Assembly: GCF_014837245.1 (NCBI RefSeq)
Contig: NZ_JACYFU010000001.1
Span: 1-64,000, forward strand
Length of the DNA: 64,000 bases
From: Devosia oryzisoli
GTDB lineage: Bacteria > Pseudomonadota > Alphaproteobacteria > Rhizobiales > Devosiaceae
Reading direction: 5' to 3'
The first letter of the stretch is position 1, and the number at the start of each line of letters is the position of its first letter. Below, one piece after another: positions 17,742 to 28,019 of the stretch. Position numbers and translations under genes: made by a program. Below the pieces are notes generated by a model, which saw only the letters and a program-made list of their open reading frames with translations, was not told the origin of the DNA and did no database searches.

Positions 17742-17787
17742 TTGACAGGTTTTGTCCAAACTGTTTCCCTTTCATTTAAAGCGCTTT
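17742..17787 (+). promoter_or_regulatory. Candidate thuE promoter with LacI operator
   Basis: TTGACA at 17742-17747 is the best -35 element in the gap; the -10 is poorly conserved (near 17765-17770). A perfect palindrome AAAGCGCTTT (17778-17787) covers the likely transcription start, 130 bp before thuE, as expected for repression by the adjacent LacI protein. Nothing else was recognised in 17457-17917. Confidence 0.5.
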
Positions 17788-17917
17788 GGAAAAGGGGGCG
17801 AGGAACGTCCTCCGCGCCGGGCGTTTTTAGGGAGGGTTTCACGGGGTCTGGCGGGTTACCGTCGCAGACCCCTGCCATGCGCCTCCCTGCCTAGTGGTTC
17901 AATCGGGAGGATACCCA

Positions 17918-19186
17918 ATGAAACTCAACAAGCTGCTCGCCGGAATGCTGGCCAGCGTGACCCTTATTGCCGGACCCATCCATGCCGCAGAACTGGCGAT
18001 GGTGTCGGGCGACACGGGGACGGGCCTTGAATTCCTGCGCAGCCAGCTGGATCGCTTCGAGGAAGAAACCGGCAACACGGTCACTATCGTGCCGATGCCG
18101 TCCTCGACCACCGACCAGTTCGGCCAGTATCGCCTGTGGCTCGCCGCCGGCAACACCGACATCGACGTCTACCAGACCGACGTCATCTGGGCGCCGCAGC
18201 TGGCGGACCAGTTCCTCGACCTCACCGATGCCGCCAAGGACATCGTCGACCAGCACTTCCCTTCGATCATCGAGTCGCAGACCGTGGACGGCAAGCTCGT
18301 CGCCCTGCCGGCCTTCACCGACGCTCCCGCGCTCTACTACCGCACGGACCTCCTGGAAAAATACGGCAAGGAAGTCCCCAAGACCTGGTCCGAAATGGCC
18401 GCCACCGCCAAGGAAATCATGGATGGCGAGCGGGCTGACGGCAATAGCGAGCTGTGGGGCTTCGTGTTCCAGGGCAACGCCTATGAAGGTCTGACCTGCA
18501 ACGCGCTGGAATGGGTCAAGTCCTATGGCGGCGGCCAGATCGTGGAAGCCGACGGCACCATCTCGATCAACAACGAGCAGGCGGCGGCGGCCATCGACGA
18601 AGCGGCGAGCTGGGTTGGCACTATCGCGCCCGAAGGCGTGCTTGGCTACATGGAAGAAGAAAGCCGCGGCGTCTGGCAGCTGGGCAATGCCGTGTTCATG
18701 CGCAACTGGCCCTATGCCTACGCGCTGAGCAATGGCGACGACTCCGCCGTCAAGGGCAAGTTCGACGTCGCTCCGCTGCCGGCGGGCGAAGGTGAAGGCG
18801 CGGGTTCGGCGGCAACTCTGGGCGGCTGGAACGTAGCCGTTTCCAAGTACTCGCAGCATCCGGACGAAGCCATTGCGCTGGCCAAGTTCCTGGCTTCGGA
18901 AGAAGTCCAGAAGGAACGCGCCATCAAGCAGTCCAACCTGCCCACGATCCCGGCCCTCTACGAGGACAAGGACGTTCTCGCAGCCTCGCCGTTCATGGCC
19001 AACTGGCTGGAAATCTTCCAGCAGGCCGTGCCGCGGCCGTCCGCCCCGACCAAGACGGACTACAACGAAGTGTCGTCCATGTTCTGGAGCGCCGTGCATG
19101 AGACGCTTTCCGGCAACGGCTCTGCTGCCGAGAACCTGGAAGTGCTCGAGGCCGACCTGCAGGAACTCAAGGGCGACGCCTGGTAA
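17918..19186 (+). CDS. thuE: ThuE trehalose/maltose-binding periplasmic protein
   Basis: ThuE is the substrate-binding component of the trehalose/maltose/sucrose ABC importer. The 422-residue precursor has a signal peptide (residues 1-23, IHA|AELA) followed by a family 1 solute-binding fold, with conserved stretches DIDVYQTDVIWAPQLADQFLDL, LVALPAFTDAPALYYRTDLL, WGFVFQGNAYEGLTCNALEW and GGWNVAVSKYSQHPDEA. The ATG follows GGGAGGATACCCA. Order thuE-F-G-K-A-B behind a divergent LacI gene matches the Sinorhizobium thu operon. A stable hairpin after the gene probably raises its transcript level relative to the permeases. Confidence 0.93.
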   Translation: MKLNKLLAGMLASVTLIAGPIHAAELAMVSGDTGTGLEFLRSQLDRFEEETGNTVTIVPMPSSTTDQFGQYRLWLAAGNTDIDVYQTDVIWAPQLADQFLDLTDAAKDIVDQHFPSIIESQTVDGKLVALPAFTDAPALYYRTDLLEKYGKEVPKTWSEMAATAKEIMDGERADGNSELWGFVFQGNAYEGLTCNALEWVKSYGGGQIVEADGTISINNEQAAAAIDEAASWVGTIAPEGVLGYMEEESRGVWQLGNAVFMRNWPYAYALSNGDDSAVKGKFDVAPLPAGEGEGAGSAATLGGWNVAVSKYSQHPDEAIALAKFLASEEVQKERAIKQSNLPTIPALYEDKDVLAASPFMANWLEIFQQAVPRPSAPTKTDYNEVSSMFWSAVHETLSGNGSAAENLEVLEADLQELKGDAW

Positions 19187-19209
19187 GTCCTCCCGGACTT
19201 GACTTGCGA

Positions 19210-19242
19210 GGCGGACGGCTCGGCACAACCGGGCCGCCCGCC
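19210..19242 (+). other. Intercistronic hairpin after thuE
   Basis: Two 14-nt arms (19210-19223 and 19229-19242) pair with one mismatch and one G-U, loop CACAA, no T-run. This is the arrangement expected for stabilising binding-protein mRNA within an operon. Confidence 0.6.
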
Positions 19243-19280
19243 TTGCGCAATCGAAGAGCCGCGGGGAGGCAAGAACGACC

Positions 19281-20260
19281 ATGGCCACTGACGTCATGTC
19301 TGCGACGCGTGTCGCACAAGCACGCAAGCACCGATCGGAACTCATGCAGCAGCGGGTTCGCGCCGCGCGCTGGTTCCTCGTGCCGATGTTGATCGCGCTG
19401 GCCGTGGTGGCCGGCTGGCCGCTGGCCCGCTCGATCTACTTCTCCTTTACCGATGTCACGCTCAACGACCTCTACGGAGCGGAGTGGGTCGGCTTTGCCA
19501 ATTATCTCTCGATCCGGACGCTGGACAGCGGGCGCGTGATCTATCGCGGCGTGCTGGCCGATCCGCAGTGGTGGAACGCGGTCTGGAACACTGTCCGCTT
19601 CGCCCTGGTGTCGATCACCTTCGAAACCGTGCTGGGCATGATCGTGGCGCTGGTTCTCAACGCCGAATTTCGCGGCCGCGGCATCGTGCGCGCCGCGATC
19701 CTCATCCCCTGGGCCATTCCCACCATCGTCTCCGCGCGCATGTGGGGCTGGATGCTCAACGACCAGTTCGGCATCCTCAACGACCTCTTCCTCCGACTGG
19801 GCGTTATCAGTGCCCCGATCGCCTGGACCGCTTCCCCCGACACGGCGATGACCGCCGTCCTGATCGTGGACATCTGGAAGACGACGCCGTTCATGGCGCT
19901 CCTGATCCTGGCCGGCCTGCAGATGATCCCCAAGGACATCTATGAGGCGGCCGACATCGATGGCGTCCATCCGGTCAAGCAGTTCTTCCGCATCACCCTG
20001 CCGCTGGTGCGGCCGGCCCTGATGGTGGCGATCATCTTCCGCATCCTCGACGCCCTGCGCATCTTCGACCTGATCTACGTGCTGACGCCGAACTCCAGCG
20101 CCACCAAGACCATGTCGATCCTGGCGCAGGAAAACCTCTTCCAGTTCAATAATTTCGCGGAAGGATCCACGCAGTCGACGCTGCTGTTCCTGATCATCGC
20201 GATCTTCACCGTCCTCTATATCTGGCTGGGCAAGGTGAATTTCGAAGGGGGAGACCGCTG

Positions 20261-20261
<1 letters not shown>
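19281..20261 (+). CDS. thuF: ThuF ABC transporter permease (MalF type)
   Basis: A 326-residue permease with about six membrane helices, forming one half of the disaccharide channel with ThuG. It has an N-terminal basic segment (about 1-30), first helix WFLVPMLIALAVVAGWPLA, a periplasmic loop containing YGAEWVGFANYLSI, and the cytoplasmic EAA loop YEAADIDGVHPVKQFFRITLPLVRPA that docks on ThuK. Its TGA overlaps the thuG ATG by one base. GGGGAGG lies 13 bases upstream of the start, a longer spacing than usual, but no better start is available. Confidence 0.93.
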
Positions 20262-21106
<845 letters not shown>

Positions 21107-21118
21107 GGAGCAGAACAA

Positions 21119-22126
<1,008 letters not shown>

Positions 22127-22182
22127 TCGCGACGGCAACGGCGCTTCCCGCGGGCAGGACCAACCCTTTCACAAAACCATGA

Positions 22183-22202
22183 CGTGCGGCCATTGCCGCA
22201 CG
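22183..22202 (+). other. Hairpin between thuK and thuA
   Basis: CGTGCGGC-CATT-GCCGCACG is a perfect 8-bp stem without a T-run in the 143-bp gap. It may act as a processing or stability element separating the transporter from the catabolic genes. Confidence 0.45.
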
Positions 22203-22269
22203 ATCGTCACGATGACGGCGCACGCCCGGGTCTCCCTCCGCGGCCTGCCCAGTTTTAGGAGACTTCCAG

Positions 22270-23058
22270 ATGCCGATCCGTACCCTTGTCTGGGGCGAAA
22301 ACGTCCACGAGCAGAAGAACAAGACCGTTGCCGAGAACTATCCCAACGGCATGCACAACCAGATCGCCAGCCTGCTCAGGCAAGACGCGAACCTCGAGGT
22401 GAAGACCACGACGCTGCAGGAGCCCGAGCACGGCCTGACGCTCGACGTGCTCAACAACACCGACGTCCTGATCTGGTGGGGCCACGCGGCGCACGACAAG
22501 GTGGACGACGTCGTAGTCAAGCGCGTCATGGAGCAGGTCTGGCAGGGCATGGGGCTGATCGTCCTGCACTCGGGCCACCATTCCAAGGTCTTCAAGGGCC
22601 TGATGGGGTCCCCCGCGAACCTGCATTGGCGCGAGGCCGGCGAGCGCGAACGTCTGTGGGTCGTCAACCCCGGGCACCCGATCGCCAAGGGCCTGCCGCC
22701 CTATTTCGAGCTCGAATACGAAGAGATGTACGGCGAACCCTTCACCGTGCCGGAGCCGCTCGAAACCGTGTTCGTCTCCTGGTTCCAGGGCGGCGAGGTC
22801 TTCCGGTCCGGCCTCACCTACCGGCGCGGCGCGGGCAACATCTTCTACTTCCGCCCCGGCCACGAGACCTACCCCACCTATTACGACGAGAATGTCGGCA
22901 AGGTGCTGCGCAACGCCGTCAACTGGGCCTATAGCGGCGAGCGCCATGCGCACCTGATGAAGGCGCCGAACACGCCGGTGCGCGAGGCGATCGAAAAGAT
23001 CGAAGAGCGCGGCCCCAAGCTCTCGGCGTCCGACCACGCCGGTGACGTCAAGGTTTAG
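22270..23058 (+). CDS. thuA: ThuA trehalose-utilisation protein
   Basis: A 262-residue cytosolic protein of the ThuA family (class I glutamine-amidotransferase-like fold). It shows the family blocks [57 protein letters not shown] and [13 protein letters not shown]. In Sinorhizobium, thuA and thuB are jointly needed to catabolise trehalose, maltose, sucrose and related disaccharides via 3-keto derivatives; the exact chemistry of ThuA is less certain. AGGAGACTTCCAG precedes the ATG. A second, diverged ThuA-like protein is encoded at 28020-28670. Confidence 0.93.
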   Translation: MPIRTLVWGENVHEQKNKTVAENYPNGMHNQIASLLRQDANLEVKTTTLQEPEHGLTLDVLNNTDVLIWWGHAAHDKVDDVVVKRVMEQVWQGMGLIVLHSGHHSKVFKGLMGSPANLHWREAGERERLWVVNPGHPIAKGLPPYFELEYEEMYGEPFTVPEPLETVFVSWFQGGEVFRSGLTYRRGAGNIFYFRPGHETYPTYYDENVGKVLRNAVNWAYSGERHAHLMKAPNTPVREAIEKIEERGPKLSASDHAGDVKV

Positions 23059-23079
23059 GCGTTCGGTCCATCGGCGGTC

Positions 23080-23102
23080 ATTGCCCGGCTTGTCCGGGCA
23101 AT
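23080..23102. repeat. Extragenic palindrome ATTGCCCGG-N5-CCGGGCAAT
   Basis: A perfect 9-bp inverted repeat lies in the 221-bp gap between thuA and thuB. Its core, GCCCGG-CTTGT-CCGGGC, looks like the dispersed palindromes common in Rhizobiales intergenic DNA. I see no second copy in this window. No gene is evident in the rest of the gap. Confidence 0.45.
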
Positions 23103-23279
23103 CCATCTTGCTTGAGATGGACCACCGGACGGGCCGGGTGGTGACGGACCTTCGGGGGTTCGGTGAAGACATCATCTGGCGCGCCGGGTGAATGATTGTG
23201 AGAAGGGCACCAATCGTGCGCTTGCGCGGGAAATGCCCGGTGGTAAAGCAGCGGGCAAACGTCCCTAAGGAATAATCAT

Positions 23280-24323
23280 ATGCGTATCCTCATCCTGGGT
23301 ACCGGCGGCATGGCCAATACGCATGCCAAGAACTTCGCGGGCATCGAAGGGGTGACCCTGGCGGGCGGCGTCGACGTCGATCCGGCGCGGGTTGAGGCCT
23401 TCTGCGCCACCCACAATATCGAGCGCGGCTTCGGCTCGCTTGACGCAGCGCTGGCCTGGGGCGAATTCGACGCCGTCGCCAACGTCACGCCCGACAGCGT
23501 GCACTATCCCACGACAATGGCTGCCCTGGCGGCTGGCAAGCACGTCTTCTGCGAAAAGCCGCTCGCCACCGACCATGCCCGCGCCACCGAAATGACCGAA
23601 ACGGCCGAGCGGCTCGGCCTCGTCAACATGGTCAACCTCACCTATCGCAACGTGGCGCAGTTGCAGAAGGCCCGCGAAATCGTGCAGTCCGGTGCGGTCG
23701 GCACCGTCAAGCACTTCGAGGCGAGCTACCTCCAGAGCTGGCTTGTCTCCAAGGCCTGGGGCGACTGGCGCACGGAATCGCAGTGGCTCTGGCGCCTGTC
23801 CAAGAAGCACGGGTCGAACGGCGTCCTGGGCGACATTGGCGTCCATATCCTCGACTTCGCGACCTATGGCGCCGGCAGCGATTTCTCCAAAGTGTTCTGC
23901 CGTCTCGAGACCTTCGACAAGGCCGAGGGCAACAGAATCGGCGAATATGATCTGGACGCCAACGACAGCTTTGCAATGACCGCGCAATTGGAGAACGGCG
24001 CGCTGGGCGTGATCCACGCCAGCCGCTGGGCCACCGGCCACTTCAACGAATTGCGGCTGCGCATCTACGGCGAGAAGGGGTCGCTGGAAGTGCAGCATCG
24101 GCACGACTGGTCCAAGCTGCTCACCTGCCTCGGAGACGACGTTGAAACCGGCACCTGGACCGAGGTCGAGGTGCCCCCGGTCAAGACGAATTACGAGCGG
24201 TTCGTGGAGGCGTGCCGCGCGGGCGTCAACAAGGAGCCCAGCTTCCGGCACGCCACCAACATCCAGAAGGTTCTGGACCTGGCCACCGTCACCGAGCGGG
24301 ACCGGCACGAGCACGCCGTCTGA
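23280..24323 (+). CDS. thuB: ThuB Gfo/Idh/MocA-type dehydrogenase
   Basis: A 347-residue NAD(P)-dependent oxidoreductase that, with ThuA, oxidises imported disaccharides at C3. The N-terminal Rossmann domain starts MRILILGTGGMANTHAKNF, and HVFCEKPLATDHA carries the family EKP motif near residue 98. The C-terminal half has the GFO_IDH_MocA substrate fold, including GSNGVLGDIGVHILDFA and the histidine of the catalytic triad in DIGVH. AAGGAATAATC lies before the ATG. A bidirectional terminator just downstream closes the thu operon. Confidence 0.93.
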   Translation: MRILILGTGGMANTHAKNFAGIEGVTLAGGVDVDPARVEAFCATHNIERGFGSLDAALAWGEFDAVANVTPDSVHYPTTMAALAAGKHVFCEKPLATDHARATEMTETAERLGLVNMVNLTYRNVAQLQKAREIVQSGAVGTVKHFEASYLQSWLVSKAWGDWRTESQWLWRLSKKHGSNGVLGDIGVHILDFATYGAGSDFSKVFCRLETFDKAEGNRIGEYDLDANDSFAMTAQLENGALGVIHASRWATGHFNELRLRIYGEKGSLEVQHRHDWSKLLTCLGDDVETGTWTEVEVPPVKTNYERFVEACRAGVNKEPSFRHATNIQKVLDLATVTERDRHEHAV

Positions 24324-24344
24324 CATTCGATAGAGGCATGCAAA

Positions 24345-24375
24345 AAGGCCCCGGCATACACCGGGGCCTTGTTTT
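24345..24375. terminator. Bidirectional terminator, thuB / secreted-protein gene
   Basis: A perfect 10-bp stem AAGGCCCCGG / CCGGGGCCTT is flanked by A5 on the left and GTTTTT on the right. It serves thuB on the plus strand and the convergent gene on the minus strand. Confidence 0.85.
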
Positions 24376-24394
24376 TGTGGAAGACCTGGAGCCG

Positions 24395-24982
24395 TTATTC
24401 GGCGCGGTCGTCCACGTAGACGATGACCGTACCATCCGCTTCGGACTTCACGGCAACGACGTCAGCGGCCGAATAGCCTTCAGCTTCCAGCTTGGCCTTG
24501 ATGACTTCATTGCCGTCGATGTTGGTCTCAAGCATTGTGTGGGCCTCGGCGTCTGCCGAAAGCGCGGCGTCCAGCGCCTCGGATTCAGTTGCGGCATCGC
24601 CCTGCAGCGAAGAGAGCAGAACGATCTGGACGTTGTCTTCGCTGGTGATGCCGCTCAGGTCAACGTCGGCCGAGCCCTTGATGGACGAAATCACCGAGCC
24701 ATAGGTGTTGTCCGACATCCCGCCGGCATTCGCCTGGGCGTTGGCGTTGGCGTTGCCGCTGGCATTAGCGGCGGCGTTGCCCGTTGCACCATCCTTGCTG
24801 GCGTCGACGTTACTCGACGCACCGGCGTTGACGCCCGCATCGACGCCTGCAGCCGGTGTATCGACGGAGACGCCGGCGTCCACGCCGGCACCGACGCCGG
24901 CAGAGGCGTCCTGTGCAATGGCGGGAGCGGCGGCGGAAGCCAGAAGCAGGGCGATGGCGCTCGAAGCAATGATCTTGTTCAT
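24395..24982 (-). CDS. Secreted Ala/Asn/Gly-rich protein with conserved C-terminal YVDDR domain (paralogue 1)
   Basis: The 195-residue precursor has a signal peptide (about residues 1-23, PAIA|QDAS), then a low-complexity region (about 24-95) of alternating Ala, Gly, Val and Asp, changing to Asn-Ala repeats (NANANAQANAGG). A compact C-terminal domain (about 95-195) ends EGYSAADVVAVKSEADGTVIVYVDDRAE. The same domain ends the neighbouring secreted protein, and both genes share a 14-nt leader (GCAACCACTGAGGA) and an EcfG-like promoter with 16-bp spacing, so they are tandem duplicates. Function is unknown. A role at the envelope under stress is suggested by signal peptide and promoter only. Confidence 0.75.
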   Translation of the reverse strand: MNKIIASSAIALLLASAAAPAIAQDASAGVGAGVDAGVSVDTPAAGVDAGVNAGASSNVDASKDGATGNAAANASGNANANAQANAGGMSDNTYGSVISSIKGSADVDLSGITSEDNVQIVLLSSLQGDAATESEALDAALSADAEAHTMLETNIDGNEVIKAKLEAEGYSAADVVAVKSEADGTVIVYVDDRAE

Positions 24983-25025
24983 GTGTAGTCTCCTCAGTGG
25001 TTGCCCCCCACTTGGACACGGCACA

Positions 25026-25050
25026 AACGGCGGAGCCCGGACGTGGTTGC
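25026..25050 (-). promoter_or_regulatory. EcfG-like promoter GCAAC-N16-CGTT (paralogue 1)
   Basis: On the minus strand GCAAC (25050-25046) and CGTT (25029-25026) are 16 bp apart, one mismatch from the alphaproteobacterial general-stress consensus GGAAC-N16/17-CGTT. It lies 44 bp before the start codon. Confidence 0.45.
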
Positions 25051-25169
25051 CGAAGTGTCGATCACAAAAAAATTGGCAGGTTGCCGATAAGGGAGGCCGC
25101 AATCAGGCGGCAGGGGCCGAAAATCAGCCCATGCCGCCGGTCAGGTCTGGCGGTGGACAGGGGTGCCGA

Positions 25170-25685
25170 TTACTCCGGCCGGTCGTCGACATAGACAAGC
25201 ACGGAACCGTCTTCATTCTGCTTGAGGCTGATGACGTCCTCGACCTTGTAGCCCTCGTCTTCGAGCTTGCTGGTCAGGGCGTCATTCTTCGAAATCCGCT
25301 CGTAGAGACCCTTCTGCTCGTCGGCGTGGCCGGAGAGGTAGGCGTCCAGCATGTCCTGGCCCGCTGCTGCGTCACCCTCGAGCGAACTGATCGTGGTGAT
25401 GGTGATCTCGGTGTCGCTGTCGATGGCGGAGAGATCAAGTTTGGCCGCTTCCTCGAAGGACTGAGAGACGCCCTCGTAGCTGTTGTCCCAAGCGGCCATG
25501 TCTTTTGCCTGCGTGTCGGCAGCGGTGCTGGCATCGGCCTCGGCACCAGCGCCCTTGGCGGGGACCTCGGCGGTCACGCCTGCGTCCCGCGTAACGTCGG
25601 CATCGACGTCCTGGGCGAACGTCACCGGGGATGTACCCAGCAGGGTTGCAAGGGAAATGGCCGTCATGAGCTTGGTCTTGATCAT
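25170..25685 (-). CDS. Secreted acidic protein with conserved C-terminal YVDDR domain (paralogue 2)
   Basis: This 171-residue precursor has a signal peptide (residues 1-25, VTFA|QDVD), an Ala/Asp/Glu-rich stretch (about 26-65) and a C-terminal domain (about 66-171). That domain aligns with the preceding gene: both have a Ser-Leu-x-Gly-Asp-Ala-Ala block (ISSLEGDAAAGQ), LDAYLS, then EDEGYKVEDVISLKQNEDGSVLVYVDDRPE. AGGAAAAAC lies before the ATG. It is preceded by an EcfG-like promoter. No known enzymatic motif is visible. The regular alternation of hydrophobic residues in the tail suggests a small mixed alpha/beta fold. Confidence 0.75.
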   Translation of the reverse strand: MIKTKLMTAISLATLLGTSPVTFAQDVDADVTRDAGVTAEVPAKGAGAEADASTAADTQAKDMAAWDNSYEGVSQSFEEAAKLDLSAIDSDTEITITTISSLEGDAAAGQDMLDAYLSGHADEQKGLYERISKNDALTSKLEDEGYKVEDVISLKQNEDGSVLVYVDDRPE

Positions 25686-25722
25686 GTTTTTCCTCAGTGG
25701 TTGCGACGCTCCTCGCAAGGCC

Positions 25723-25747
25723 AACGATCGTCCCGGTCGCATGTTTC
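25723..25747 (-). promoter_or_regulatory. EcfG-like promoter GAAAC-N16-CGTT (paralogue 2)
   Basis: On the minus strand GAAAC (25747-25743) and CGTT (25726-25723) are 16 bp apart, again one mismatch from GGAAC-N16/17-CGTT and at the same distance from the start codon as the promoter of the paralogue. Confidence 0.45.
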
Positions 25748-25849
25748 GGGTGCGAAAGTCACAATTCCCGGAGCATCTTCTTGCGCTCCCGTGCAACCGC
25801 GCGAGGGGCAGCCGCCTTTAGGGGAGGCAACACCAACCGGAGCCTCATC

Positions 25850-26107
25850 ATGGGTATCATCTGGGCCATCATCATCGGCTTTTTCGCCGGGCTCATCGCC
25901 AAGTTCATCGTGCCGGGCCGCAACGAGCCGCGCGGCTTCATCCTGACCACGGTGCTCGGCATCATCGGTTCGGTGCTCGCAACGTTTCTTGGCCAGGCCG
26001 TCGGCTGGTATGGTCCGGATGATGGGGCGGGCTTTATCGCCTCGATCCTGGGGGCGATCATCGTGCTGCTGATCTGGGGCGCGATCGCAGGCCGCCGCCG
26101 CGCCTGA
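25850..26107 (+). CDS. GlsB/YeaQ/YmgE-family small membrane protein
   Basis: An 85-residue hydrophobic protein with three membrane helices and the family signatures GIIWAIIIGFFAGLIAKFIVPG, GFILTTVLGIIGSVLATFLGQ and FIASILGAIIVLLIWG, ending GRRRA. The family is annotated as transglycosylase-associated and is usually stress-induced; its biochemical role is unknown. The ATG with CGGAG eight bases upstream starts the first helix; a longer upstream frame lacks one. It is divergent from the secreted paralogue pair and has its own terminator. Confidence 0.9.
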   Translation: MGIIWAIIIGFFAGLIAKFIVPGRNEPRGFILTTVLGIIGSVLATFLGQAVGWYGPDDGAGFIASILGAIIVLLIWGAIAGRRRA

Positions 26108-26128
26108 TCGCTGAAACGGGCAACAAAA

Positions 26129-26151
26129 AAGGGCGCCCTGGGGCGCCCTTT
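26129..26151. terminator. Bidirectional terminator between YeaQ-like and 5'-nucleotidase genes
   Basis: The stem AAGGGCGCC / GGCGCCCTT has loop CTGG, a preceding A-run and a trailing TTTC. It lies between convergent genes. Confidence 0.8.
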
Positions 26152-26172
26152 CGTGTGTCGGATGATCAAGCC

Positions 26173-27783
26173 CTACTTGATCTCGGTAATGCGGCCATCG
26201 GTGTAGGGGGTATAGGTGCCGCCCTGCTCGGCGATGTAGTCGGCAACCACTTCCTCGAGCGGCGGGCCGAAGTCGTAGGGGTTGTCACCCTCGGCAAAGG
26301 TGCCGTAGCCGTCGCCGCCACCGCGGACATAGTTGTTGGTGACGATGGTGTAGGTTGCTTCCTCATCGATCGGCACCCACTGGTCGCCCTCGCCCTTGAC
26401 CAGCACGTCGCTGACCCTGCTGCCGGCTGGCTTGGAGAGGTCGAAGCTGTATTTGAGGCCGGCGACCTGGGCGAAGCGGCCTGCGCCGTTCTCCACGTCA
26501 CTCACCCCGTTCTCCAGCGCATCGATCACATCGGCGCCGTTGATCTGCACGGTGGCCAGCGTGTTCGAGAAGGGCAGCACGGTCAGAACGTCGCCCTTGG
26601 TGATGTCGCCCTTGTCGATGGAGGCGCGAATACCGCCACCGTTCTGGAACGCGATGGTTGCGCCCTGGTCAGCCGTCCGGTCGAGGATGGCGTCGGCCAG
26701 CAGATTGCCCATCGAGCACTCCATGGCGCGGCAGACTTCGCGCGAGCCTTCGATGGCGTCGGTGGTGCTGCCGATGACCTGGCCCATCTCTTCTTCGATC
26801 GGCCCGGAGAGCTCGGCGAGCTGGGTGGCGAACTCCTCGTTGCCCTTGACGGAGGCGTCGATCAGGAAGGGCTCGCCTTCCGCCTTGATCACGTTGCCCT
26901 CGTCATCCCAGGTAATGGCAATGTCACCCAGATACTTGCCGTACTGGTTGGCCTGCACCACGGGAACTTCCACGCCTTCGGGATTTTCCACCATGGTGGG
27001 ATAGGGCCCGGCGGCGCCTTCCGCCGTGTTGGACAGCAGCGTGTGGGTATGCCCGCCGACGATCACGTCGACCAGCGGCAGGGACGCTGCGACCTGCTGA
27101 TCCTCGTTGTAGCCGATGTGGCTGAGCAGGATGATCTTGTCGACGCCAGCGGCATCGAGCGCTTCAGATGCGCCGCGCACATACTCGACGACGTCGGTGA
27201 ACTCCACATTGCCCGGCGAGGCGATTTCCGGCGTGTCTTCCGTGGTGGCGCCGATAATGCCGATCTTCTCGCCGCCCACGTCGAGGACGATGGAGCCCTT
27301 GATCTTGCCGCGCAGGCTGTCTTCCTTGGTGACATCGAAGTTGCCGCCGATGATGGGGAACTCCGCCGCCTCGATGAAGCGCATGAACTCTTCGGGACCA
27401 TCGTCGAATTCGTGGTTGCCCGTGGCTACCACGTCGAAGCCCATCTGGTTGAAGAAGTCCGAGACCACCTTGGACTTGTAGGTGGTGTAGTAGAGCGAGC
27501 CCTGGAAATTGTCGCCGGCCGACAGCAGCAGCACGTTGGCGCCTTCGTCCTTCAGCTTGCCGCGGGTGTCGTCGATGATGGTCTTGAGCCGGGCGATGCC
27601 GCCAAAGCATTCGCCGGCCGCGTCGGTCTCGGCGTCGCAGTTGGAATCGGTGCCGGTGATGGGGTCGAAACGCGAGTGGAAGTCGTTGATGTGCAAGATG
27701 TTGAGCGTGTACTCGGCCTGCGCGGCGCCGGTGAACCCCGCGCACAGTGCGAGCGCGGTAGCGCCCATCAAAACCGTCTTCAT
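26173..27783 (-). CDS. Periplasmic 5'-nucleotidase / UDP-sugar hydrolase (UshA family)
   Basis: A 536-residue secreted metallophosphoesterase. A signal peptide (residues 1-23, AQA|EYT) is followed by the catalytic calcineurin-like domain: LHINDFHSRFDP, GDNFQG, VATGNHEFDDG, HIGYN and GGHTHTLL carry the two-metal ligands. The C-terminal 5-nucleotidase domain (about 330-536) contains the substrate motif FQNGGGIRASI. It dephosphorylates nucleotides outside the cytoplasm, releasing nucleosides and phosphate. That could feed the purine importer and catabolic genes further along, an inference from function only. GAAGGGA lies upstream of the ATG. Confidence 0.93.
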   Translation of the reverse strand: MKTVLMGATALALCAGFTGAAQAEYTLNILHINDFHSRFDPITGTDSNCDAETDAAGECFGGIARLKTIIDDTRGKLKDEGANVLLLSAGDNFQGSLYYTTYKSKVVSDFFNQMGFDVVATGNHEFDDGPEEFMRFIEAAEFPIIGGNFDVTKEDSLRGKIKGSIVLDVGGEKIGIIGATTEDTPEIASPGNVEFTDVVEYVRGASEALDAAGVDKIILLSHIGYNEDQQVAASLPLVDVIVGGHTHTLLSNTAEGAAGPYPTMVENPEGVEVPVVQANQYGKYLGDIAITWDDEGNVIKAEGEPFLIDASVKGNEEFATQLAELSGPIEEEMGQVIGSTTDAIEGSREVCRAMECSMGNLLADAILDRTADQGATIAFQNGGGIRASIDKGDITKGDVLTVLPFSNTLATVQINGADVIDALENGVSDVENGAGRFAQVAGLKYSFDLSKPAGSRVSDVLVKGEGDQWVPIDEEATYTIVTNNYVRGGGDGYGTFAEGDNPYDFGPPLEEVVADYIAEQGGTYTPYTDGRITEIK

Positions 27784-28019
27784 CCCTGGTGTCCCTTCTG
27801 CTATTTGACCAGCGCCCCGGCCCGACGCAACCGCCCAGAGGCAGCGGCCGGTGACGAACCCCGACTTAATCAGGTATTTGTGACAGGCGAAAGTGGACCC
27901 GGGGATGAACGGCCGAGGACTCGTCCTGCCGCCTTTGCCGCTCGGTTTCCCACAGGCGGGGTTTTCATAGCGGATCAGTAGAGTATTCTCCGCCGCGTTT
28001 GATTTGCGGGGTAATTCCA

